This document shows, piece by piece, positions 1 through 8,082 of a stretch of 55,037 nt of DNA. Made by a program: the position numbers and the translations under genes. The notes under the pieces were generated by a model that saw only the letters and a program-made list of their open reading frames with translations, had not been told where the DNA came from and did no database searches. Each line of letters opens with the position of its first letter. The first letter of the stretch is position 1. The DNA is from Paenibacillus sp. PAMC 26794 (GTDB lineage: Bacteria; Bacillota; Bacilli; Paenibacillales; Paenibacillaceae). The stretch is taken from the NCBI RefSeq assembly GCF_000316035.1, contig NZ_ANHX01000027.1, forward strand, positions 1 to 55,037, read 5' to 3'.

Positions 1-3000
1 ACGCCTGCGCTGCTGCGCTGCGCTTCGGCTCCCGCGCCCGCTGGCCGCCGCGGCGAAGCCGCCTGCGCCGGGCGCGAAGAGCTGCCGCTGCCGGGCTTGA
101 CGCGCCGGTCACGGCTGCGCAGCTGCTGTTCCAGTGCCGCCGGTGACAACGGCGCCACTTCCTCAGCCAGCAGCTTAAACCCTTCGTCCTGCTGCTGGAC
201 TTTGGCACGCACGACGAGCAGTTCACCTTTCCCGACATGTTGCTGGCTACGCCGCCAGACCTCGGGAAAGAGAACCACTTCACAGCGTTCGATCTGGTCT
301 TCCAGCTCCATGAACGCCATAGCCTTGCCCTGTTTCGTCGTAATCGACTTCACAGACACAACCATACCCGCGGCGACGGTCATCGTGTCGTCTGCCGCCT
401 CGGTCAGCTCCATGATCCGGTCAGCCCCACTCGATTCCAGCACATCTTCATAGTCATCCAGCGGATGCCCGGAGAGATACAAGCCTAACAACTCACGCTC
501 TAGCTCCAGTTGCTGTCCTGAGGAATAAGGAGGGATATCCGGGTATTCAATCTCCCAGTTTGGCGTCTCAACAAAGTCAAACAATTGAATCTGCAGATCC
601 TCGCGTTCCTTGCGCCATTTCAACGCCGCTTCAACAGTCTCATCCAGCATCGCCAGCAATTGGGCCCGATGCCCAGGTAATGTGTCAAAAGCTCCGGCCT
701 GGATCAGCGATTCAATCACACGTTTGTTGCATACACGCAGATCCACACGACGACAAAAATCGAGCAAACTGTCGAACGGTCTCTCCTGCCTTACGATCAT
801 AATGCTTTCCATTGCCTGGGTACCGACATTTTTCACAGCGGCCAGACCAAATCGTATTGCACCCTTTAATTTTTCCTCATCCGGACTATCATTAGACACT
901 GCAACGTTCTTCTCCGCAGAGGACAGTTCCCCTTGCTCCGCGCGCGAAGAAGACGCCTCTTGTCTTTCGTTATTACCATTTTCCATTGAAGAAGCCGTCA
1001 CCAATCCCGGTTCCTTCCGGTTGTCGGATGCCTCAGGCATGGATGTCGCTGCCTGCCACTCATATCCGCCACTGTCCTCTTCCGTTCCAGGGCCGGGATC
1101 ATCCGGCAGAGGTGCTTCACCATATTCGGCTTGTCCCGAATGCCCATCATGCTCATGAACGCGATCTTCCCTGAAGGAACTCCCGTTACCATTCGCGGCA
1201 TGTTCTTCGGCCGGGCTTCCGGCGTTACTCTCTGCATCTGCTCCCGCAGTCTGCTGCGATACATTGCTCTGATCCCCGGCTCCTGCACTGCCGGACAGCA
1301 CAAATACAGGTGTAAACAGAATACCGCTCTCATTCACATCCGGCGGAAGCACCTCCATGTCCATACGCCGACATTCCACCACGTACTCTGCCACTTTCCG
1401 ATGACTGCCCATTACAGCTGTTAACATGGATGCCATAAAATGAACCGGATAATGCGCCTTCAGATACGCCGTCTGGAACGCAAGCACACCATATGCCGCG
1501 GCATGAGCACGCGGAAAGCCATAGTTGGCAAACTTGACGATCATATCATAGACCAGGTCTGCCTCTTCTTCGCTATACCCTTGTTTCAGGCTGCCTTGTA
1601 CAAAGTGTCCACGCTCCAGATCCAGCACTTCCCGTTTCTTCTTGGAGACCGCTCTGCGGAGCAGATCTGCCTCACCCAGCGAGAAACCCGCCATCCGGGA
1701 GGCTATCTGCATGATCTGTTCCTGATACACGATGATCCCGTACGTATCTTTCAGGATAGGCTCCAGATCCACATGGGGGTAATCCACTTCAATCTGTCCA
1801 TGCTTGCCCTGAATGTATTTGGATATGAACTCCATCGGACCCGGACGGTACAAGGCAAGTACAGAGATTACATCTTCAAAACTACTTGGCTTCATCTCTT
1901 TCAGCACACGGCGTACCCCGGCAGATTCCAGTTGGAATATGCCCATCGTGTCCCCTCGCCCAAGCATCTCGTACGTTAACGGATCATCATCGGGGATAAG
2001 GCGGAAATCCGGAATTTCTCCATGTTCCCCAATCCAGCGTACACACCGCTCAATGATTGAGAGGGTACGCAAACCAAGAAAGTCCATCTTAAGCAGCCCA
2101 ATTGACTCCAGGTTTTCCATGGAATACTGGGTTAACGCCGTCCCTTCACTGCCCTCCTGAAGTGGCACCGCATCGGTCAGCGGGTCACGGGAGATAACCA
2201 CTCCCGCTGCATGCGTCGAAGCATGGCGTGGCATACCTTCGACCTTCATCGCCATATCCAGCAGCTCACGTGTCTTAGGCTTGGTTTCATACAGCGCCTT
2301 CAGTTCAGGTGTAGCTTCCATGGCCCGCTCGATGTTAATGCCAAGCTGCGCTGGAATCAGCTTTGCAGCCTTGTCCACTTCACCATAAGGCACATTCAGG
2401 GCCCGCCCAACATCACGTACGGCTGCACGGGCAGCCATCGTTCCAAACGTAATGATCTGGGCGACATGGGCTTTGCCATATTTATGCGCGACATAATCAA
2501 TGACCTCATCCCGCCGCTCATCGCTGAAGTCAATATCAATATCCGGCATGGAGATCCGCTCGGGATTCAGGAATCGTTCGAAGAGCAGGTTGTATTTCAT
2601 CGGATCAACATCGGTGATATGCAACGTGTACGCTACCAGACTACCTGCCGAGGAGCCCCGGCCCGGTCCAGTAACAATGCCTTGCTTATGCGCATAGGCG
2701 ATAAAATCCCAAACAATCAGGAAATAATCCGAGAATCCCATGCTGTCGATTATACCCAGCTCATACGCCAATCGTTGTTCGAGTTCGGATCGAAGCTCTG
2801 CATCTGTCCAACGTGTGGACTGCGCATAACGCTCCTCCATTCCTTCTTCACACAGCTGACGCAGATACGCCGAAGGGCTGAGTTCATCAGGAAGCGGTCT
2901 GTATTCCGGCAAAATCGATTTGCCGAATTCCAGCTTCAACTCACAGGACTCCGCAATGCGGGCGGTGTTCGCCAGAGCTTCCGGTACATGAGGAAACAAA

Positions 3001-3755
3001 CGAGCCATCTCTTCTTCACTTTTCAGATAGAGCTGATTGGTTCCAATTCGGAGCCGATTCTCATCATCCACGGTCTTGCCCGTTCCGATACAGATCAATA
3101 CATCTTGAAGCTCCGCGTCCTCTTCGGACAGGTAATGCGCATCATTGGTGGCTACAAGCGGAATCTCCAGCTCGGCAGCCAGTTTGATCAACTGTGGATT
3201 TACCCTTTTTTGCTCCGAAAGCCCATGATCCTGAAGTTCCAGATAGAAGTCTTCACCAAAGATATTTTTGTAGCGTAACGCCGCATGTCTCGCCTCTTCT
3301 TCTCGTCCATGCAGCAGATGTTGTGGTACTTCACCACCAAGACACGCACTTAGACAGATAATGCCCTCGTGATGGGCAGCCAGACTTTCCATATCTACAC
3401 GGGGTTTGTAATGAAAACCTTCGAGATGTCCAATCGAGCACAATTTCATCAGATTACGGTAACCCGTCATATTTTTGGCCAGCAAAATCAAATGATGAAT
3501 CGGTTGATCCTTGCGGCTTCCCCGCTCTTTGCGGGACCCTGCTGTCATGTATGCCTCGCACCCTATAATCGGCTTGATGCCTCGTTCCATACATGCTTTA
3601 TAAAAAGGAATTGCACCATACATCACGCCATGGTCGGTCAGCGCAAGTGTCGTCATTCCGAGATCTGCAGCCTTATTCACGAGATCCGGAATACGCGCAG
3701 CGCCGTCCAGCAAACTGTATTCGCTGTGAACGTGCAAATGCACAAAAGAACTCAT
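1..3755 (-). CDS. dnaE: DNA polymerase III alpha subunit DnaE, C-terminal end cut by the window
   Basis: Replicative polymerase of the C family. About 1250 codons are visible, more than a usual full-length DnaE, and the end lies off the window. The start is the ATG at 3755. The N-terminus (MSSFVHLHVHSEYSLLDG) is a PHP domain. A catalytic Asp motif (PDIDIDFSDERRDE) lies near residue 400, close to 2520-2555. The helix-hairpin-helix segment GLAAVKNVG is near 830-862, and an OB-fold follows near 250-420. Two oddities explain the length. A roughly 150-residue low-complexity insert (about 862-1310) interrupts the segment joining LPPDVNESGI to IRFGLAAVKNVG. A Pro/Ala/Gly/Arg/Ser-rich tail begins after the OB-fold at about 1-119. 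Both are in frame with no stop, so this is not a frameshift. The divergent neighbour is ytrH, as in Bacillus. Confidence 0.97.
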   Translation of the reverse strand, partial: MSSFVHLHVHSEYSLLDGAARIPDLVNKAADLGMTTLALTDHGVMYGAIPFYKACMERGIKPIIGCEAYMTAGSRKERGSRKDQPIHHLILLAKNMTGYRNLMKLCSIGHLEGFHYKPRVDMESLAAHHEGIICLSACLGGEVPQHLLHGREEEARHAALRYKNIFGEDFYLELQDHGLSEQKRVNPQLIKLAAELEIPLVATNDAHYLSEEDAELQDVLICIGTGKTVDDENRLRIGTNQLYLKSEEEMARLFPHVPEALANTARIAESCELKLEFGKSILPEYRPLPDELSPSAYLRQLCEEGMEERYAQSTRWTDAELRSELEQRLAYELGIIDSMGFSDYFLIVWDFIAYAHKQGIVTGPGRGSSAGSLVAYTLHITDVDPMKYNLLFERFLNPERISMPDIDIDFSDERRDEVIDYVAHKYGKAHVAQIITFGTMAARAAVRDVGRALNVPYGEVDKAAKLIPAQLGINIERAMEATPELKALYETKPKTRELLDMAMKVEGMPRHASTHAAGVVISRDPLTDAVPLQEGSEGTALTQYSMENLESIGLLKMDFLGLRTLSIIERCVRWIGEHGEIPDFRLIPDDDPLTYEMLGRGDTMGIFQLESAGVRRVLKEMKPSSFEDVISVLALYRPGPMEFISKYIQGKHGQIEVDYPHVDLEPILKDTYGIIVYQEQIMQIASRMAGFSLGEADLLRRAVSKKKREVLDLERGHFVQGSLKQGYSEEEADLVYDMIVKFANYGFPRAHAAAYGVLAFQTAYLKAHYPVHFMASMLTAVMGSHRKVAEYVVECRRMDMEVLPPDVNESGILFTPVFVLSGSAGAGDQSNVSQQTAGADAESNAGSPAEEHAANGNGSSFREDRVHEHDGHSGQAEYGEAPLPDDPGPGTEEDSGGYEWQAATSMPEASDNRKEPGLVTASSMENGNNERQEASSSRAEQGELSSAEKNVAVSNDSPDEEKLKGAIRFGLAAVKNVGTQAMESIMIVRQERPFDSLLDFCRRVDLRVCNKRVIESLIQAGAFDTLPGHRAQLLAMLDETVEAALKWRKEREDLQIQLFDFVETPNWEIEYPDIPPYSSGQQLELERELLGLYLSGHPLDDYEDVLESSGADRIMELTEAADDTMTVAAGMVVSVKSITTKQGKAMAFMELEDQIERCEVVLFPEVWRRSQQHVGKGELLVVRAKVQQQDEGFKLLAEEVAPLSPAALEQQLRSRDRRVKPGSGSSSRPAQAASPRRPAGAGAEAQRSSAG

Positions 3756-3940
3756 GTTTTTTTCTTCCTTTCGCCGCAGATAGTCGCAGCATTGATCTTA
3801 ACCTCTTTAAAGGAGACTTTATTATTCTATTTTATCATAACGTTCGGGGGCACGCCCATACATATAGAAGTACAAGCCGCTCCCCCTGTGACAGACCGAA
3901 GACAGGAGGTGTGCTGCTAGGTCTGAAAGGGGTGTTGCCA

Positions 3941-4270
3941 GTGAGCACATTTTTGTCCAAAGCCATTCTTGATTTCTTTATTGCGTTTGGAATCGTGCTG
4001 GGCGGCGCGATGATCGGAGGTATTGGAGCAGTGATCTCTCTTCAACCTCCGACACAGACGATGCTCGATATTTCTGGAAAAATAAAGATATGGGCACTCG
4101 CAGCCGCTGTCGGCGGCACAATAGATCCCATGCGTGTCATCGAGAGCAATTTCCTGGATGGTAACCTGTCTCCGGCGGTCAAACAAATCCTGTATTTGAT
4201 CTCTGCTTTTATGGGCGCGCATATGGGAACCGAGCTGGTGAAATGGGTGTGCGGCGGAGGCCGGAGCTAA
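3941..4270 (+). CDS. ytrH: YtrH-family sporulation membrane protein
   Basis: Small membrane protein of 109 residues. YtrH in Bacillus is needed for efficient sporulation and is usually about this size. The start chosen is GTG 3941 because AAAGGGGTG lies six to seven bases upstream. A longer reading frame extends back into the dnaE promoter region but has no ribosome site. A hydrophobic Gly-rich N-terminal helix (ending near GGIGAVISLQP) and a second hydrophobic segment before a C-terminal ELVKWV are visible. It lies next to dnaE and 21 bases before ytrI, matching the Bacillus order. Identification rests on context, size and hydrophobic pattern. Confidence 0.85.
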   Translation: MSTFLSKAILDFFIAFGIVLGGAMIGGIGAVISLQPPTQTMLDISGKIKIWALAAAVGGTIDPMRVIESNFLDGNLSPAVKQILYLISAFMGAHMGTELVKWVCGGGRS

Positions 4271-4291
4271 TATGAGACAGGAACAGCGTTC

Positions 4292-4780
4292 ATGAGAATT
4301 CCGCCATTTTCCCGTTACCGCCCGCTGATGCGAATGACCGCTGTGTTTGTTCTGGGAATGATCGCTGGATGTGTCGTCTACAACGGCGTATTTCACCTGA
4401 GTTACAATGCGTTGTGGCTGAACAATCAGGAGCTGCAGCTTCAGCTGCATCAGAATGAGGAGGATATCAAAACGCTGAAAAAATACAGTAAACGCCAAAC
4501 CGTTATCAAGGAAATCAAGGTCCGAGCAGAAGAATCGGATAAGGGGCCAGACGAAGCTTCTCTGAAAGTGATGTTACAGAAGCTCGGAGACGAACTTGAG
4601 GTACTTCGGGGCAGAGATGTATTCAACATCGACGAGTATAGCAAAATGACGCGAATCATGCTGAATCAGAAAGTGTACTCAGTCAGAGAAAAGGAATACA
4701 CCGTTCAGGTCAAAACGATGCTGGTTATGGAAGGGGTACTGCAAGTTTGGGTACAGATTCGCATGCACGTTCCTGCGTAA
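4292..4780 (+). CDS. ytrI: YtrI-family sporulation membrane protein
   Basis: Encodes 162 residues with one N-terminal membrane segment (about residues 14-34, MTAVFVLGMIAGCVVY). A coiled-coil-like stretch rich in Leu, Gln and Glu follows (about 43-110), then a C-terminal beta-rich part facing the other side of the membrane. This matches YtrI of Bacillus, a sporulation membrane protein encoded beside ytrH. It is probably co-transcribed with ytrH, with a 21-base gap. The biochemical role is not known from the sequence. Confidence 0.8.
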   Translation: MRIPPFSRYRPLMRMTAVFVLGMIAGCVVYNGVFHLSYNALWLNNQELQLQLHQNEEDIKTLKKYSKRQTVIKEIKVRAEESDKGPDEASLKVMLQKLGDELEVLRGRDVFNIDEYSKMTRIMLNQKVYSVREKEYTVQVKTMLVMEGVLQVWVQIRMHVPA

Positions 4781-4862
4781 CAGCAAAAAACTGCCCTTGT
4801 CTGCATCTCTGCATGGTACAATAAGGGCAGTAAATGCTTTCCAGAAAAGGAGCTGCGTCTTT

Positions 4863-5204
4863 GTGTTCATTGATGTACTCAAATATGCTCTAATCGCCAT
4901 CTTTGCTGTTGCCATGGTTTTTGCAGCGTTGAACAGTATTCGTTCACACAGAAGCTCAGATGCTGCCAGCGCCGGTCTGTACCGTTCGTGGACGAATATC
5001 TGGATGGGTGGCATGCTTGTCGTTCTTGCACTGATCCTGATGTTTGTCTTCACTGGTTCCACTTTATCTGTGATTGTGGAAGCGCTATTTCTGATTATGG
5101 GTGCGTATAATGTATTCGCCGGAATACGTAACCGCAGTTATTATGCACGGCTTCAACAACGGTCCAGTAATGGATCAGGTAAAACCTCTGGACAATCTGC
5201 ATGA
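4863..5204 (+). CDS. ytpI: YtpI-like small membrane protein
   Basis: Encodes 113 residues with three predicted membrane segments (about residues 5-24, 45-65 and 68-87) and a polar Ser/Gly-rich tail. GTG 4863 is chosen because AAAGGAG lies ten bases upstream; the reading frame upstream of it has no ribosome site. Position between ytrI and the convergent ytoI, together with the membrane pattern, points to YtpI, a protein of unknown function. In Bacillus subtilis the oligoribonuclease gene nrnA sits between ytrI and ytpI; it is absent here. Confidence 0.7.
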   Translation: MFIDVLKYALIAIFAVAMVFAALNSIRSHRSSDAASAGLYRSWTNIWMGGMLVVLALILMFVFTGSTLSVIVEALFLIMGAYNVFAGIRNRSYYARLQQRSSNGSGKTSGQSA

Positions 5205-5234
5205 TTCGTTGAAGTGTTATTGTTGTGGCTGCAA

Positions 5235-5323
5235 AAAGAGAGTACTTCCCCTTCATTAAGCGAAGCCAGAACCGCGCGACAGCGCAACCCGGCAGAGCTT
5301 CTCGATCAGGGAGTACTCTCTTT
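5235..5323. terminator. Long-loop inverted repeat between convergent ytpI and ytoI
   Basis: AAAGAGAGTACTTCCC at 5235-5250 pairs with GGGAGTACTCTCTTT at 5309-5323, with one bulged base. The loop of 58 bases contains a smaller hairpin (CTTCATTAAGCGAAG). The repeat lies between two convergent genes, so a bidirectional terminator is likely. The long loop and short T run are unusual for an intrinsic terminator. Confidence 0.6.
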
Positions 5324-5349
5324 GTCTATACCCGAGGCAACACACCCTG

Positions 5350-6684
5350 CTAGGCATGGTCAATCGACTGCAATGTCATTACCGCTTTGCATACCACACT
5401 GCCTTCACGGGTAACCACAATGTCCATTTTGCACGTTCGACGGCTGGTTTCCAGAATTACTGGTCGAACCAGAATCTGATCCTCAATCTGTACCGGTCGA
5501 ACAAAATAAGTCGTTACATTATCCACCACATGGTCGTTCCCTGTAACATCCCAGGCTGCCCGCCGGCCAGCCTGGGTCATCACATTCAACAGAACACCTT
5601 CGGAGATCGTACCCAGATCCGTCGCCATCTGAGGAATGATGAATCCGTGAAATAACAGTTCGTTCTGATCACCGCGCTCCTCGGCAAACCCGTTCCAGAT
5701 CAGATGATCAAACGTCTCTCCCAATTGTGGCTGCTTCTGTGCATCCCGCATAGCCTGTAGCACTTCCTTGCGTGTGACGGACGCAATCAGTTTGCGGTTC
5801 CGATCCACGATTGGCAGAAAATCGATGCCTTCCCACGTCATGATCTGGGCAGCAGAAGCGAGAGAAGTCTGCAATGAGGCCGTAATCGGGCGGCGTATCA
5901 CGCATTTCTCAATACTTTGATCTTCTTTCAGCTCGCTGACATCCTTCAGACTCACAATCCCGATGACCCGGTTCCATTCATCCACGACCGGGAAGCGATG
6001 CTCACCCGTTTCCGAAACCAACATATGAAAATCTGAGGCTGAACTGGTCACCTTCAATACCTGCAAGCGAGGTTTCTGACCAATGATATCCTCAACAAGC
6101 ATAATTTTTTTCTTAATCAGCCGATCGAAGATCGCACGGTTAATCATTGAAGCCACAGTGAATGTATCATGTCTGGATGAAATAATCGGTAGCCCAAGCT
6201 CGTCAGCCATAATTCTTACTTCACGACTTGTCCCAAAACCACCCGTAATCAACACGCCCGCTCCCTGTTCGAGGGCAAGCGAGTGAGCATCTTCCCGGTT
6301 ACCCACAATCAGCAAACTTCCAGCGTCAATATATCGGGCCATTGCCTGTTCTTTCATCGCACCAATCACATACTTGTGCAGCGGTTTGGTGAGACCTTCG
6401 TTACCGCCCAGCACATGGCCCTCCACAATGGTCACGACATCAGCAAAGGTCAACTGTTCCGACATGCCCCGAGGTCTCTTCTCGATCCGCACCGTTCCAA
6501 TTCGTTCCTTGGTCACGACCAGTCCGAAGTTCTCCGCCTCTTTCACCGCACGATACGCTGTCCCTTCACTTACACCCAGCTCCCGCGCAAGTCCACGTAC
6601 TGATATTTTGCTGCCAACCTTCAGTTGTTCAATATGTTGAAGTAACTGTTCATGCTTCGTTACGTTCTCTTCCTGTCCGTCCAA
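5350..6684 (-). CDS. ytoI: YtoI-like protein: HTH, DRTGG, tandem CBS and hotdog domains
   Basis: About 444 residues, close to Bacillus YtoI. Order of domains: a helix-turn-helix near residues 15-60 (VRGLARELGVSEGTAYRAVK), a DRTGG domain near 85-190, two CBS domains near 195-310 that normally bind adenine nucleotides, and a C-terminal hotdog thioesterase-like domain (about 315-440). It is probably a ligand-responsive regulator or metabolic enzyme; its substrate is unknown. TTG 6684 is preferred over GTG 6693 because GGGGGTGG lies five bases before it. It converges on ytpI. Confidence 0.85.
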   Translation of the reverse strand: MDGQEENVTKHEQLLQHIEQLKVGSKISVRGLARELGVSEGTAYRAVKEAENFGLVVTKERIGTVRIEKRPRGMSEQLTFADVVTIVEGHVLGGNEGLTKPLHKYVIGAMKEQAMARYIDAGSLLIVGNREDAHSLALEQGAGVLITGGFGTSREVRIMADELGLPIISSRHDTFTVASMINRAIFDRLIKKKIMLVEDIIGQKPRLQVLKVTSSASDFHMLVSETGEHRFPVVDEWNRVIGIVSLKDVSELKEDQSIEKCVIRRPITASLQTSLASAAQIMTWEGIDFLPIVDRNRKLIASVTRKEVLQAMRDAQKQPQLGETFDHLIWNGFAEERGDQNELLFHGFIIPQMATDLGTISEGVLLNVMTQAGRRAAWDVTGNDHVVDNVTTYFVRPVQIEDQILVRPVILETSRRTCKMDIVVTREGSVVCKAVMTLQSIDHA

Positions 6685-6830
6685 CTGTACCACCCCCGAA
6701 GATGCATCTGTACTATACTGTATCTATTATAACACGGCTTTAGGAAAATAACCCCACCCCTACCCGTTCTCACAGGCAAGTTCGCCATCTGAATTTAATC
6801 CTCCGATCAACCTCTAATTCTATATGTACC

Positions 6831-6870
6831 AAAAAGACCGGCCCCCTTTCTATCAAGGGATTCCGGTCTT
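6831..6870 (-). terminator. Rho-independent terminator of the small membrane-protein gene
   Basis: AAGACCGG at 6834-6841 pairs with CCGGTCTT at 6863-6870. Read on the minus strand, the stem is followed by TTTTT. It lies just downstream of the gene ending at 6895. Confidence 0.8.
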
Positions 6871-6894
6871 CCATGTTGGATCTCATTCTGTACC

Positions 6895-7182
6895 TTATAC
6901 AGACTCGCTCCGCTCCTGCTTGTCCAGCAGTTTCATCTCCCACTGCCGCAGCTTCGCCCGGCGAACGGCTTCCAGTGCACGTTTCTTCTCTTCATCCACA
7001 CCGAGAATAAAATGCAGATGTGCACCAACGATTAATAAGGAGAACAGCACCCATACGATGCCAAAAATATTAACCCAGTCCATTCCTCCAGCAAAGGAAA
7101 TCCGCGGCAGTGCAATGACCAGCATCGACAACGCAATAAGCAGATAGATCACATGTTTTGCTTTTTTCAACCTCTTCACCAT
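6895..7182 (-). CDS. Small two-helix membrane protein of unknown function
   Basis: Encodes 95 residues. It has a basic N-terminus (MVKRLKKAK), two membrane segments (about residues 9-30 and 36-59) and a charged, helical, Lys/Arg/Glu-rich cytoplasmic tail. The start ATG has GAAGGAG eight bases upstream. It has its own terminator and is followed upstream by a MITE-like repeat, so it is probably transcribed alone. I do not recognise a family beyond small membrane proteins common in Paenibacillus. Confidence 0.75.
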   Translation of the reverse strand: MVKRLKKAKHVIYLLIALSMLVIALPRISFAGGMDWVNIFGIVWVLFSLLIVGAHLHFILGVDEEKKRALEAVRRAKLRQWEMKLLDKQERSESV

Positions 7183-7281
7183 TCACAGCTCCTTCGTTCT
7201 TGATCGACTCTATATGTCTAGTCTATGAACGATAAGAAGCTAATATGAAAGGTTCAGGTAAAAAAACAAGACAACCTTTTA

Positions 7282-7496
7282 GTACGTGTTCAAAAAGATC
7301 AGTTTTCAGTACCGAGAAGATGGAATGAAGCTAGAAATGGAGTAGCGGAGCGTAGGACAACTACGTGAGCAACCACAATGTTTCCGAAGGAAACATACTT
7401 CGTAAGCCCCCGCTTATTTCGGCTGAATTTCATATTCGATGCTGATGATGCCGCTAGGCATCCTTCGTAATCAAAAGTGGACTTTTTGAACTACCT
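7282..7496. repeat. MITE-like repeat, copy A (about 215 bp)
   Basis: Terminal inverted repeats GTTCAAAAAG (7288-7297) and CTTTTTGAAC (7482-7491) bound a segment with no coding capacity. The segment matches 22734-22909 almost base for base over most of its length. TTTTA occurs on both sides (7277-7281 and 7497-7501), consistent with a target duplication. Copy A carries about 40 bases absent from copy B, including the hairpin ATGTTTCCGAAGGAAACAT. The right-hand TTTTA contains the stop codon of yheA. No transposase is encoded, so it would depend on one elsewhere. Confidence 0.75.
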
Positions 7497-7498
7497 TT

Positions 7499-7846
7499 TT
7501 AGGCTTCAGCGCCACCATACAGATGACCCAGGCTGTCTGCAATAATTTTGTTCACGTCTTCAATGATAACACTGAGGCGACGCTCCGCATCAAACAAACG
7601 ACGGATACTCAGATTCAAGCTCAGTACTTCGAACACTTTCTCCATTTTCTCCATCTCATCCGGAGCTGGCATATCCCCGCTCATCATGCGTTGTTGCAAT
7701 TCCATTTGTTGATCACGGAAGTTATCCAGCATTGCTTTTGCATCCGGATCAGCTTCAATCAGCTTCATCGCGGAAGTAATCTCTTCCACCTCGCTGCTTT
7801 CTCTCAGTGCTTTGGCCAAATCATTGGCTTTGTCATAAATGTTCAC
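7499..7846 (-). CDS. yheA: YheA-like protein (UPF0342/YlbF-related helical family)
   Basis: Encodes 115 residues, almost entirely helical, with the heptad-like pattern of the YlbF/YmcA/YheA group (for example DPDAKAMLDNFRDQQMELQQ). GTG 7846 is used, with GAGGAGG eight to nine bases upstream. In Bacillus yheA lies beside yheC and yheD, and here it is divergent from a run of YheC/YheD paralogues, which supports the assignment. Its stop codon overlaps the edge of a MITE-like repeat. The molecular role is unknown. Confidence 0.82.
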   Translation of the reverse strand: MNIYDKANDLAKALRESSEVEEITSAMKLIEADPDAKAMLDNFRDQQMELQQRMMSGDMPAPDEMEKMEKVFEVLSLNLSIRRLFDAERRLSVIIEDVNKIIADSLGHLYGGAEA

Positions 7847-8082
7847 TATTATTCCTCCTCAGATTGGTTTGTTCATCCGTGTTAATACACGCTTTTCTCT
7901 CCTGTCAAACAAGGGCGATCTGAAACAGGCCATCGATAACCTGCCTCGAATCAAATGCATTTAATCCATATGGGTCAATCACCAAGGGTTATATGTCCTC
8001 ATATGATGAAGCACATGCCATGTTCAGATGCCGTTCAACTTCGAGATCAGACATCAAGTTGCCGCCCGGAAGGAGATCCGTG

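Noticed and set aside
1..110. GC-rich repeat-like stretch at the left edge as a repeat element or artefact
   Set aside because: It stays in the dnaE frame without stops, so it is more simply a low-complexity protein segment.
97..3278. Several long plus-strand frames across 97-3278, the largest at 2211-3278
   Set aside because: They lie opposite dnaE, have no ribosome sites and encode no recognisable protein; the minus strand reads continuously as DnaE.
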